Source of the DNA: CAZSCF01 sp964547585
GTDB lineage: Bacteria; Patescibacteriota; Minisyncoccia; Moranbacterales; UBA2206
Reading direction: 5' to 3'
Assembly: GCA_964547585.1 (NCBI GenBank)
Contig: CAZJOI010000012.1
Location: 1 to 20,662 of the forward strand
Length of the DNA stretch: 20,662 bases
Numbering within the stretch: position 1 is the stretch's first letter; each line of letters starts with the position of its first letter. The notes beneath the pieces were generated by a model. That model had not been told where the DNA came from. It ran no database searches and was given only the letters and a program-made list of their open reading frames with translations. Of the stretch, positions 7,625-15,095 are shown piece after piece. A program made the position numbers and the translations under genes.

Positions 7625-10591
7625 CTACGGAGCGAAAACGCACCGAAACCCAAAGGAGATGGCCGTGCTCGCCGGCGTACCGAGCAAACCCAAGCTAAAC
7701 AGACCGGCGTGCGTCGTGTAAGTCCAATAGCCGCCATGTAGGAAGGCATATTGGGTCGTGTTAACATCTCCACTCGGATTGTAGGTATAAACTCGACCCA
7801 TATTGTGAGCTGAAGTCCAAGCAGGGTTGCTGGGACGCATGGCGGCATAACTCATAGAGCCGTAGTTATCGAAAGTATTGAGCTCTTTGTAACCAAAAGT
7901 GTTGTCTGGAGCGGTAGTGGAATGTGGCTGGTCTTTTCTCTTGATAGTATCCTGATTCCATTCCCAAACATTGCCGGAGAGATCCCAGACCATTTGACCG
8001 TTGGAAAGAGTAAAGGTTCTTTTTTCAATGGAAGGAGCAGCGTTGCCCGTGCCTTCGTAGCCTTGAGCATCATCAACATTGGCTTCCAGAGCATTTCCCG
8101 GTGTTCCATCAGTATGTCCGCGCCAAATTCCAGCAGTGCCAACCGTGCCGCTGGTCCAGTTGGAAGTTATTCTGTCGATATTTCTGGCCATCGTCATCCA
8201 TTCGTTGTTGGTAATGAGATGATATCCATTGCCCAAGGCCGAGCAATAGGCTTTAGCAGTAATTTGAGAGATATAGGCGATAGGAGCGCCTAGTGCCGAA
8301 GAAACCACGGCTTTACCAGCTCCGGTACAGGCGGTGGTATCATTATGCCAAGTTTTGTAAGTGGCATCTTGAGCAGTAGTATCACCTTCTCCGTCAGCAT
8401 CGTCATCACATTTGGCTTCATATTTCATCACACAAAAACCTCCAGCAGTGCCGTAACGGGCATCTCCCGGAACAGGAATGTAGCCGGTCGGACATTCGGA
8501 CGGTTGAATGTGCGGATCGGCCACCAAATCGATATATTCGGCAGTTTGGGAATTGTACATTTTGTAGTTTTTATCATTGCCGTCGTAATAGACATTACCT
8601 TCTTGAACAGCTGGAGCGGTAGTCAACGGTCGGAGCCTCAAATCTCCATTAATATCCAGTTTGGACAGTGGGTTATTCGTCCCAATCCCCAAATTGTTTT
8701 CAATCGCCACTTTGCCATCGGTCAAGACGTCCGTAGCATAAGTGACGCCGAAAGTGGCTCCGCCGACAACCGTGAGTTGAGAAGCGGGAGTAGCCCAACC
8801 GATGCCGACTTTGCCGGTATTGTCCACATTAATGGCAGGGAAAACTCCGCCAGCAGATGAAACTGCAAAAGGTTTGAGCAATGATGGATTGGCGGTAGTA
8901 ATATTAACCAGATAACCGGTACCGGTATTGTTGATGGTATCGGTGATGTTGAAAAGATTATTGGCTCCGGTAGTCGCTCCATAGGTCAGAGTAGTGGTGT
9001 AGCTTTGCATGGCCAAAGACAGATTGGAAGCAGGAGCGCCAAGACTTGACCAGAGAACATTTTGCCAAGTAACGTTGGTGCCGTCTGTTTGCAAAAATTT
9101 ATTGGTATTGTCGGTTTGAATTGGCAAGAGTGCGTTTCTGGCGGCTTGGGCAGTGGTTTGCCCAGTGCCTCCATTACTGACGGAAACTGTGCCAGTTACA
9201 TTGACGGCATTGGTGGAAATATCGGAAGTGATTTTGAGTCCGGAGAGTTGACCCAGCCAAATTGGATCATTGTATGTTCCAGTAGAGTAAAGTCCGTTAG
9301 TAACAGTGCCAGAGTTGCCAAGGATATTAACTCCGTAGGTCAGAGTAGTATCCAGAGCATTAGCAGTCAGCGTTCCGAGACCATAGGACAAGGTTTGTCC
9401 GGTCAGCAGGGAGAGAGCCGGATTTAAGTCGATGGCAGCGATAGTGCCATCGGTAATCTCAATAGATTCAATAGTTTGACCGAGATAAGAAGTGGTCAGC
9501 GGCAGAGTGGTAGCGGTATGAGAATGGGAATCATCGGCAATAGCAATGACATTGTATGTTCCACTCACATCTCCGCCAAAGTTGGTTCCCGTGTTAAGAT
9601 AATATGTTCCCTGTTGCCCGTCGAGGAGATCAGCATTGAGGTTGACAATTAAATTTGCATTAGTAGTGGTGAGGGTGTTGGTTCCCAGAATCAAATTGCC
9701 ACTAAGTGTCAGCCCTCCGAAAATCGGCGTGGAAGTTGGCGTGATATCTTGAATAGTGTTTAGCTCGTTGGAGGTAAGTTTAAGGTTGGTAGCGTTGTAG
9801 TTGAGACTAGCAGAATTGGAAGAAAAAGATAAGGGATAATTCCAACTGTCTACTCGGTTAGCGTAAGCGGTGTTCCAGTTGGTTTCCTCGGTAGTGGTAG
9901 GAATGACATAGCCAGCGGTAAGAGAAAAAATTCCACTAGTGTTATCGTAAGTTAGTCCCGCAACTGTTTCTGAGATGGAAGTTCTAGATCTTGAGTCGAG
10001 GTAATAGAGATTGGTTCCTTCGTTTAGGTTAGTAGTGGTTTTGTTTCCAAAAGCGGTATCGAATCGAGCCTGGGTGTAGTAGAGATTGGTTCCTTCCGGG
10101 AGATCAGTAGTGGTAGCGCTTCCGGAGATTGTTCCTCCTGAAGATTTGAGAATTCCATTGGTTCCGGTAAGGATTAATTGATTGAAAGTTACATTACTGG
10201 TTGTCAAAACATTTTGATCCATAGCAAAAAGCTCGTAAGCTCCTTGACCAGTATTAAGAGTGGTGCCTTGAATAGTATTATCAACTACTAAGGTTCCATT
10301 GAGATTCAATCCGCCGGTAGCGGTGAAGTCCGTGCCGGCATGACCGATATTGGTAATAATGTAACCATTCATATCTATGTCTCCAGCAATGGAAGAATTT
10401 CCGCTGATAAAGACTTCACCGACAGTCAATGATTGAATTTCCAAATCAGCTTCTTTGGAAATATCCTCACCTTGAATAGTTTCGTTTTTAATGATGCGGG
10501 AAGTGACGGAACTGGAATCCAAATCCTCGGATTGGATTGATCGGTTTTTAATCTTGTTTGAACCTACAGCATTGGGCTTGATGCGTAGCAT
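7625..10591 (-). CDS. DGR target: tail-fibre-like surface protein with variable FGE/C-type-lectin domain
   Basis: The frame gives 988 residues from the ATG at 10591, but the true gene probably starts at 10989, with the two parts separated by a frameshift at a G10 tract. Residues 1 to about 690 are rich in Thr, Asn, Ser and Gly and carry phage-tail-fibre-like repeats: LPEGTNLYYTQARFD, SNGGTGQTTAQAARN (about 471-485), and GIG-type motifs at about 595 and 630 (GIGTNNPLSKLDINGD). From about 698 a formylglycine-generating-enzyme-like domain follows (CPTGYIPVPGD, FCVMKYEAKC, NEWMTMARNI, DLSGNVWEW) ending in GFRCVFAP. In DGR targets this fold displays the variable residues on a stable scaffold for ligand binding. 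Variable residues are about 949-987. No catalytic function is expected. The gene is G/C-richer by eye than its neighbours. Confidence 0.93.
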   Translation of the reverse strand: MLRIKPNAVGSNKIKNRSIQSEDLDSSSVTSRIIKNETIQGEDISKEADLEIQSLTVGEVFISGNSSIAGDIDMNGYIITNIGHAGTDFTATGGLNLNGTLVVDNTIQGTTLNTGQGAYELFAMDQNVLTTSNVTFNQLILTGTNGILKSSGGTISGSATTTDLPEGTNLYYTQARFDTAFGNKTTTNLNEGTNLYYLDSRSRTSISETVAGLTYDNTSGIFSLTAGYVIPTTTEETNWNTAYANRVDSWNYPLSFSSNSASLNYNATNLKLTSNELNTIQDITPTSTPIFGGLTLSGNLILGTNTLTTTNANLIVNLNADLLDGQQGTYYLNTGTNFGGDVSGTYNVIAIADDSHSHTATTLPLTTSYLGQTIESIEITDGTIAAIDLNPALSLLTGQTLSYGLGTLTANALDTTLTYGVNILGNSGTVTNGLYSTGTYNDPIWLGQLSGLKITSDISTNAVNVTGTVSVSNGGTGQTTAQAARNALLPIQTDNTNKFLQTDGTNVTWQNVLWSSLGAPASNLSLAMQSYTTTLTYGATTGANNLFNITDTINNTGTGYLVNITTANPSLLKPFAVSSAGGVFPAINVDNTGKVGIGWATPASQLTVVGGATFGVTYATDVLTDGKVAIENNLGIGTNNPLSKLDINGDLRLRPLTTAPAVQEGNVYYDGNDKNYKMYNSQTAEYIDLVADPHIQPSECPTGYIPVPGDARYGTAGGFCVMKYEAKCDDDADGEGDTTAQDATYKTWHNDTTACTGAGKAVVSSALGAPIAYISQITAKAYCSALGNGYHLITNNEWMTMARNIDRITSNWTSGTVGTAGIWRGHTDGTPGNALEANVDDAQGYEGTGNAAPSIEKRTFTLSNGQMVWDLSGNVWEWNQDTIKRKDQPHSTTAPDNTFGYKELNTFDNYGSMSYAAMRPSNPAWTSAHNMGRVYTYNPSGDVNTTQYAFLHGGYWTYTTHAGLFSLGLLGTPASTAISFGFRCVFAP
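7631..7747 (-). repeat. DGR variable repeat (VR)
   Basis: This is the 3' end of the target gene, stopping six bases before the TAG's outer edge (7625), and it is homologous to the template at 5814-5930. Coding-strand changes from template to variable copy include AAT to TAT, AAT to ACT, AAC to CAC, AAC to AGC, AAT to GGT, AAC to CTC, AAC to GCC and AAC to ATC. About fifteen codons differ at adenines. The conserved GFRC segment lies in the identical 23-bp end. The two non-adenine differences are at 7737 and 7745, at the 5' margin. Confidence 0.96.
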
Positions 10592-10683
10592 TCCAGTATC
10601 TTTAATAAGGATGTCTCCGCTGATGTAAGTGTAGTTTTCAAAAGAAGGGCTAGGATCGGTTATTTTAGTAAAAACAAAAGGTA

Positions 10684-10706
10684 GAGACGCCCCATTGGGG
10701 CGTCTC
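10684..10706 (-). terminator. Perfect 10-bp hairpin with T-rich tail between the two parts of the target gene
   Basis: GAGACGCCCC (10684-10693) and GGGGCGTCTC (10697-10706) are perfect complements with a 3-base loop. On the minus strand it is followed by TACCTTTTGTTTTT. The shape is that of an intrinsic terminator, yet the target-gene frame runs through it without a stop (coding RRRPNGASL). It may be an intragenic attenuator or an ordinary interspersed palindrome. Confidence 0.5.
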
Positions 10707-10779
10707 CTTTCATCGATATTATCGGATGAAGTTGTATTGAAAGATTGATTGGATGTGTTTTGATCCGATTCACCTCTAA

Positions 10780-10989
10780 CTAGAGAGTTATCAATCCCTT
10801 TAAGCCCCCCCCCCGGATGTTCAAGTTTTCATTTGTATTGAGCGGAGAAAAGTGCGATAGAGAAAAGATGCCGGTGGCAAGAGTAAAGAAAAGAACCGCC
10901 ATCGGAAAACGGGTTGTAATATATTTTTTATGCTTGAGATACAGAAGAATAAAAAGTATGGCTGAAGAAACTAATGCTAGCTGCAGCAT
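10780..10989 (-). CDS. Probable N-terminal membrane anchor of the DGR target, out of frame at a G10 tract
   Basis: As given, this is a 69-residue frame from the ATG at 10989. It has two hydrophobic helices (about 2-18, LQLALVSSAILFILLYL, and 30-46, FPMAVLFFTLATGIFSL) joined by a basic loop (KHKKYITTR). By the positive-inside rule both ends should face outside. After NLNIR it enters the G10 tract (10805-10814) and ends eleven codons later at TAG (10780). With one more G (or two fewer) the frame continues without a stop through about 70 linker codons (KGIDNSLVRGESD, then SFENYTYISGDILIKDTG) into the ATG at 10591, giving a single protein of about 1121 residues. I therefore read it as the 5' part of the target gene, either phase-varied OFF or carrying a homopolymer sequencing error. 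A free-standing small membrane protein is the alternative. Confidence 0.65.
   Translation of the reverse strand: MLQLALVSSAILFILLYLKHKKYITTRFPMAVLFFTLATGIFSLSHFSPLNTNENLNIRGGGLKGLITL
10805..10814. repeat. C10/G10 homopolymer tract
   Basis: Ten consecutive Cs lie on the plus strand (Gs on the coding strand), with two further Gs next to them on the plus strand. G tracts of this length are classic slippage sites in phase-variable surface genes of other bacteria. Here the tract length decides whether the membrane anchor at 10815-10989 is joined to the DGR target. Confidence 0.95.
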
Positions 10990-11063
10990 GGGATATTTTT
11001 AACCCGTGAAATTCGCAAAGCAACGATTTCATCAGGCTTGTTTTTTTTATTTTTATTAATTTC

Positions 11064-11113
11064 GAGTCATTGCGAGGAGTCTTGAGTTTATCGAAAAACG
11101 ACGTGGCAATCTA
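11064..11113. repeat. Interspersed palindromic repeat element in the 5' leader of the DGR operon
   Basis: GAGTCATTGCGAGGAGTC and GACGTGGCAATCTACTC flank a short centre, with ATTGC/GCAAT as inverted ends. This is a pattern seen in dispersed intergenic repeats of many bacterial genomes. It lies between the promoter at 11130 and the start of the anchor frame. Confidence 0.5.
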
Positions 11114-11129
11114 CTCGTTCGTTAGAATT

Positions 11130-11138
11130 ATTATAGCA
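11130..11138 (-). promoter_or_regulatory. Extended -10 promoter for the DGR target operon
   Basis: The minus strand reads TGCTATAAT (complement of 11130-11138), a perfect extended -10. No good -35 box is seen, which extended -10 promoters do not need. Transcription would start near 11123 and leave a leader of about 134 nt before the ATG at 10989. Confidence 0.5.
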
Positions 11139-11241
11139 TAAAATGGGAAGAAGAAGTTATCCACAGGTCGGACATGGAGATTATACTTTCCATTAAAACT
11201 AAACTTTGCAGTACAAACAGAGTTTGGTTTCTGAGTCAGTA

Positions 11242-11264
11242 AAAAAGCGCCCGAAGGCGCTTTT
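11242..11264 (-). terminator. Intrinsic terminator, outer copy
   Basis: On the minus strand AAAAGCGCC-TTC-GGGCGC is followed by six Ts. It is identical to the copy at 11418-11440, 176 bp away, so the ribosomal operon meets two terminators in series. Confidence 0.8.
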
Positions 11265-11417
11265 GAATTTGTAATTTTTAACGTTTTGCCAATGTGGAGT
11301 CGCTTCGCTCCCAATAGGGCTTCCGCCCTCTTGCCCTCCCGCCTATCGGCGTATCGGTCACCCCAGACGGGGAAAATACTTTTCCCCGACCCCCTTTTGT
11401 CCTCAGCGGGCAAAAAG

Positions 11418-11440
11418 AAAAAGCGCCCGAAGGCGCTTTT
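11418..11440 (-). terminator. Intrinsic terminator of the ribosomal protein operon, inner copy
   Basis: On the minus strand GCGCCTTCGGGCGC, with UUCG in the loop region, is followed by five Ts. It starts about 14 bases after the rpsI stop codon. Confidence 0.85.
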
Positions 11441-11453
11441 GAATTTGTAATTT

Positions 11454-11984
11454 CTATCGCTTCGCCCACTGTGGGCTTCTTCTGGCTTTGAGTCTACCTG
11501 GTTTCTTTCTTTCTACAATTCTGGCATCTCTAGTCAGGAATCCAAGATCTTTTAGAGGTTTTTTGAGTTCTTCATTAAATTTCACCAAAGCTCTGGCAAT
11601 TCCGAGTCTGGTCGCTTCAGCTTGGCCCATCATTCCCCCACCAGCAACGTGCACGGAAATGAAAAATTTATTATCCCCAGCAACTGCCAAGGAGGCTTTG
11701 GCTGAAGTCTGCAATCTGAGCAGACTAAAATATTTTTCCAATTCTTTTTTATTGACTTCAATAGAAGTTTCTTTCTTATCTGTTGCAAAAAGTTTTACTT
11801 GTGCAATAGAAGTTTTTCTGCGTCCAACTGCATAGAAGTATTTTCCAAGAGTCTTTTTTTCTTCTTTGGTTTCCTTAACTTCAGGCACGATCAATTCTTC
11901 AGAAACTACTGGAGCTTTTTCTGCTTTAACCTTTTTCTTCGCTGTCTTTGGTTTAGCTTTTTTAACAGTCTTTTTTGTTACCAT
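11454..11984 (-). CDS. rpsI: Ribosomal protein S9 (uS9)
   Basis: The protein has 176 residues. An N-terminal Lys/Glu/Ala-rich extension of about 45 residues is followed by the S9 core: YFYAVGRRKTSIAQVKLF, then VHVAGGGMMGQAEATRLGIARALV, then LTRDARIVERKKPGRLKARRSPQWAKR. The basic C-terminal tail ending in KR reaches the P-site tRNA in the small subunit. The extension is longer than in usual S9 (about 130 residues). The gene starts one base after the rplM stop, the standard L13-S9 pair. Two terminators follow. Confidence 0.98.
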   Translation of the reverse strand: MVTKKTVKKAKPKTAKKKVKAEKAPVVSEELIVPEVKETKEEKKTLGKYFYAVGRRKTSIAQVKLFATDKKETSIEVNKKELEKYFSLLRLQTSAKASLAVAGDNKFFISVHVAGGGMMGQAEATRLGIARALVKFNEELKKPLKDLGFLTRDARIVERKKPGRLKARRSPQWAKR

Positions 11985-11985
11985 A

Positions 11986-12390
11986 TTATTTATGAGTTAT
12001 ATCTATTTTATGAGAATGATTAACATCTTTGTAAATCAGAAGTCTTGGCATCATTCTGTCCCTCAACTTATTCTTACAAAGCATTCCATAAACAGCCGAT
12101 TGAATAACTTTGGTTGAATCTTTGACCAACTGATCTTTTAACTTTATTGAGTGAATACCACCTGGGTATCCACTAAAATGATGATAAATTTTTCCTTCTT
12201 TTTTATTTCCGGTAATACCAATTTTGTCAGAATTTATGACAACCACAAAATCTCCTCCATCAATATTGGGCGTGAATTCAACTTTGTCCTTTCCGCGTAA
12301 GATGATGGCAACTTCTGTAGCCAAACGGCCCAAGATTTTACCTTCGGCATCAAACAAATGATATTTTCTTTGAACTGACTTTTTTTCCAT
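11986..12390 (-). CDS. rplM: Ribosomal protein L13 (uL13)
   Basis: The protein has 134 residues. Motifs of the family are present: YHLFDAEGKILGRLATEVAIILRGKDK at the start, GDFVVVINSDKIGITGNK, YHHFSGYPGG and AVYGMLCKNKLRDRMMPRL. It binds 23S rRNA early in large-subunit assembly. It is slightly shorter than the E. coli protein (142). It sits between rplQ (17 bases upstream) and rpsI (1 base downstream). Confidence 0.98.
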   Translation of the reverse strand: MEKKSVQRKYHLFDAEGKILGRLATEVAIILRGKDKVEFTPNIDGGDFVVVINSDKIGITGNKKEGKIYHHFSGYPGGIHSIKLKDQLVKDSTKVIQSAVYGMLCKNKLRDRMMPRLLIYKDVNHSHKIDITHK

Positions 12391-12407
12391 ATAATTTTAT
12401 TCGTATC

Positions 12408-12773
12408 TTAGTCCACAAATTCTACGATTGCCATTTTGGCGCTGTCGCTTTTTCTGGGAGCTAGTTTTATTACTCGCGTATAACCACTTTTTCTCTTAGA
12501 AAGTTTTTCGATAAAATCACCCATCAATTTTTTAACAGCAGCTTCAGGGATTTTTTTGCCAAGCTCTCTGATCACAGCTATTTTTTTAGTTTCAACCTGA
12601 GCCAATTTAGCTTTATTGATTATTTTGTCAATTAAAATTTTGACTTCCTTGGCTTTAGCCTCAGTCGTATTTATTTTTTCATGCAAAATCAAACTACCCA
12701 AAATAGTTCTGAAAAAGGCCTTTCTTTGCTTTCTGTCTCTCTTAAATTTTCTTCCACTTTTTAAGTGTTGCAT
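12408..12773 (-). CDS. rplQ: Ribosomal protein L17 (bL17)
   Basis: The protein has 121 residues. The start MQHLKSGRKFKRDRKQRKAF and the following LGSLILHEKINTTEAKAKEV are characteristic of bL17. It ends KMAIVEFVD. L17 lies near the peptide exit tunnel. The start ATG is 12 bases after the rpoA stop, the usual rpoA-rplQ pair. No Shine-Dalgarno sequence precedes it. Confidence 0.98.
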   Translation of the reverse strand: MQHLKSGRKFKRDRKQRKAFFRTILGSLILHEKINTTEAKAKEVKILIDKIINKAKLAQVETKKIAVIRELGKKIPEAAVKKLMGDFIEKLSKRKSGYTRVIKLAPRKSDSAKMAIVEFVD

Positions 12774-12785
12774 AATAATTTGAAT

Positions 12786-13757
12786 TTATTTCTCTTGTTT
12801 TAGATTTAAACCGAATTCTCCAATTGATTTCTTTATTTCTTTTATTCCCTTGTCTCCCATACCTTCTAGGTCTTTCAATTGAACCTCCGTGAGCTTAACA
12901 ACGTCTCCAATGGTATCAACTTTACCTTTTTCCAAAACATTCAAAGTTCGAGTGGATAAGTTCTTAAGTTCAGTAACATTTATTTTTTTAGGATCTTCAA
13001 CTTCTGATTTTTTTTCTGCTTTTTCAACTACGGCTTCTTTAGCTTCTTCTTTTTTTTCACCTTCTTTTTGAAAATCGGAAATATTTGAAAATTGTTCAAT
13101 CAAGATAGCTACTGATTTTGAAAAAGCTTCTTGTGGAGAAATACTACCGTCAGTTGAAATATCCAGAGTTATCTTTTCATAGTCAGTTTTCTTGCCTACG
13201 CGCATATTATCAACCGAAAAGTTTACTCTTCTAATTGGAGTATAAATAGCGTCAACTGCGATAACTCCGATTTCCTTCTCATTTCTTTTTTGCTGTTCGA
13301 CTGGAACATAGCCAACACCCTTACCAACTTCCAATTCCATTTCAATTTCTCCCTTAGGATTGGTAATGGTCGCGATATGGGCATCCTTGGTTACTACTTC
13401 AATATCTGAGGGACAAGTTATCATTCCAGCTGTCACAACTTTTTCACCTTTTACCTTAAGACTAATCTTGACTGGCTCGTCTTTGTACAGATTAAATCTA
13501 ACTTTTTTCAAATTTAAAATAATTTGAATAACATCCTCCAAAACATTTGGGATATTGGAAAATTCGTGAGTTACGCCCTTTATCTTAACTGAAGTTATGG
13601 CTGCTCCACTCAGAGAGGAAAGCAAAACTCTGCGCAAAACATTGCCCAAAGTTGTTCCATATCCTGGATAGCAACCTTCGATTTCAATTTTGGCATTTTC
13701 ATTATCAATAACAGTAACTTTTGGTTTTTGAGGAGTTGGAATGGTTATTGATTGCAT
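12786..13757 (-). CDS. rpoA: RNA polymerase alpha subunit
   Basis: The protein has 323 residues. The N-terminal dimerisation domain (about 1-230) contains EGCYPGYGTTLGNVLRRVLLSS, GVTHEFSNIPNV, and YTPIRRVNFSVDNMRVG near 175-190. A charged linker of about 35 residues (KEGEKKEEAKEAVVEKAEKK) follows. The C-terminal helix-hairpin-helix domain (about 265-323) carries NLSTRTLNVLEKGKVDTIGD and LEGMGDKGIKEIKKSI. The alpha dimer nucleates polymerase assembly, and the C-terminal domain contacts UP elements and activators. Both domains are complete. It is placed between rpsD and rplQ, the standard bacterial order. Confidence 0.98.
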   Translation of the reverse strand: MQSITIPTPQKPKVTVIDNENAKIEIEGCYPGYGTTLGNVLRRVLLSSLSGAAITSVKIKGVTHEFSNIPNVLEDVIQIILNLKKVRFNLYKDEPVKISLKVKGEKVVTAGMITCPSDIEVVTKDAHIATITNPKGEIEMELEVGKGVGYVPVEQQKRNEKEIGVIAVDAIYTPIRRVNFSVDNMRVGKKTDYEKITLDISTDGSISPQEAFSKSVAILIEQFSNISDFQKEGEKKEEAKEAVVEKAEKKSEVEDPKKINVTELKNLSTRTLNVLEKGKVDTIGDVVKLTEVQLKDLEGMGDKGIKEIKKSIGEFGLNLKQEK

Positions 13758-13824
13758 AAAATTAACTTTTTGGATTTGACTAACTGATTAATTAGCCAAA
13801 TTCTTTATAAAAAAATTATATATA

Positions 13825-14457
13825 TTATCTTGAGTAATATTCGACTACCATTTGAACATCAACATTAACTCCCGTAGCATCCTTAGCTGGTACGCTCAAA
13901 ACTTTTCCTTCTAGCTTACTTGCATTAAATTCAATCCAAGCAGGAAAATCCTTTTTATTCTTTATTGTTTGTTCCAAATTTTTGAAATAATTCTTTTTTT
14001 CTTTTGTTGGATTGACTGAAACAACATCCCCTATTTTAACCAAGGCTGAAGGAATATCGAGTTTTTTCCCGTTAAGTTTGATGAGTCCGTGGTTCACGAT
14101 CTGTCTAGCCTGTGTTCTTGAACTGCCCAATCCCATTCGATAAACAACATTGTCTAAACGCAATTCCAATCTGGCAATAAACAAATCTCCAATTACGCCT
14201 GATTTGTTCTTTACTTCATCAAAATGATTTCTGAATTGTCTTTCCAAGACACCATAGATTCTTTTTATTTTTTGCTTGGCAGCTAACTGCATGCCATATT
14301 CACTAAGACCTCTTTTGGATTTCTTCCCATGTACTCCTGGAAGTGAGGCGCGTCTAATAATCGCACATTTTGGTGTGTTGCAACGATCGCCTTTCAAGAA
14401 GAGTTTTTCCATGGCTCTTCTGCATTTTCTACATTTTGCGTCTAAATTTCTTGCCAT
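13825..14457 (-). CDS. rpsD: Ribosomal protein S4 (uS4), zinc-binding form
   Basis: The protein has 210 residues. Four cysteines near the start (C9, C12, C26, C31) form a zinc-binding site, so this is the C+ type of S4. The family motif SLPGVHGKKSKRGLSEYGMQL follows, then the S4 RNA-binding domain (LELRLDNVVYRMG and GSSRTQARQIVNHGLIKLNG, about 95-150). S4 starts 16S assembly and represses its own operon in E. coli. A 99-base gap separates it from rpsK. Confidence 0.98.
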   Translation of the reverse strand: MARNLDAKCRKCRRAMEKLFLKGDRCNTPKCAIIRRASLPGVHGKKSKRGLSEYGMQLAAKQKIKRIYGVLERQFRNHFDEVKNKSGVIGDLFIARLELRLDNVVYRMGLGSSRTQARQIVNHGLIKLNGKKLDIPSALVKIGDVVSVNPTKEKKNYFKNLEQTIKNKKDFPAWIEFNASKLEGKVLSVPAKDATGVNVDVQMVVEYYSR

Positions 14458-14556
14458 AAATTTGGTTATTAGTCTCCGGTTATTGGTTCACAGATTTTTT
14501 TATTTTTTATTCAGTTACTCCGAACTGTTGACTAGGAAATGTGAACTTATAAAAAA

Positions 14557-15045
14557 TTATACTCTTCTAGGTTTCTTAGAACGGCATCCATTATGAGGGA
14601 TTGGAGTTCTATCTTTTATCAAAACCAATTCGAATCCATTGTTATTTAAAGCTCGAATAGAAGCTTCTCTTCCGGAACCGACACCTTTTACATAAACTTC
14701 TAATTCTCTAACTCCAAATTTTTTAACTTTTTCACTGACATTTCCGACTACCTGAGTAGCGGCATAGGGAGTGGCTTTTTTGGCACCCTTGAATCCCAAA
14801 AGTCCAGAGGTGGCCCAGCCCAGAATATTTCCATTCAGATCAGAAACACTGACCATAGTATTGTTATAGGTGCATTTTATACTGGCCTTGCCTTTTAGAA
14901 TTTGTTTTTTAATTTTTTTGCTTTTCTTTTTTTTCGAATCTTCATCTGGAATTGCATTTTTTGTATCCGAAACCTTCTGACTTTCATCAGTTTCTTTTAT
15001 TTCCGCTTCCCTTGATTCTTCTTTTTTTACTTTTTCCTCTGCCAT
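14557..15045 (-). CDS. rpsK: Ribosomal protein S11 (uS11) with charged N-terminal extension
   Basis: The protein has 162 residues. The first 45 or so are Lys/Glu/Asp/Ser-rich and not part of the family fold. The S11 core (GKASIKCTYNNTMVSVSDLN, GNILGWATSGLLGFKGAKKATPYAA, GSGREASIRALNNNG, DRTPIPHNGCRSKKPRRV) is complete. S11 lies on the small-subunit platform near the mRNA exit. The extension makes it about 30 residues longer than the E. coli protein (129). Confidence 0.97.
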   Translation of the reverse strand: MAEEKVKKEESREAEIKETDESQKVSDTKNAIPDEDSKKKKSKKIKKQILKGKASIKCTYNNTMVSVSDLNGNILGWATSGLLGFKGAKKATPYAATQVVGNVSEKVKKFGVRELEVYVKGVGSGREASIRALNNNGFELVLIKDRTPIPHNGCRSKKPRRV

Positions 15046-15095
15046 ATGTTTTTAAACTTTATAGACTTTATGAACTTTATAAACTTTCAACTATC

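Larger units (their letters stand above)
11242..11453. repeat. 36-bp direct repeat (11242-11277 and 11418-11453) around a 140-bp insert
   Basis: The two 36-bp copies are identical and each contains the terminator. The sequence just upstream of each on the coding strand reads as a ribosomal S9 ending: WAKR-TAG for the real gene, and LAKR-TAA for the outer copy (11278-11289), with different synonymous codons. The insert between them (11278-11417) has no plausible gene and contains a GGGGAAAA/TTTTCCCC hairpin at 11369-11387. Confidence 0.85.

Noticed and set aside
7922..9427. Several plus-strand frames of over 100 codons opposite the target gene
   Set aside because: They are shadows of a gene with low stop-codon density; the minus frame has clear domain motifs.
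11111..11469. Overlapping minus-strand open frames downstream of rpsI
   Set aside because: They run through the duplicated terminators and the repeat insert and have no protein-like pattern; the shared peptide comes from the 36-bp direct repeat.
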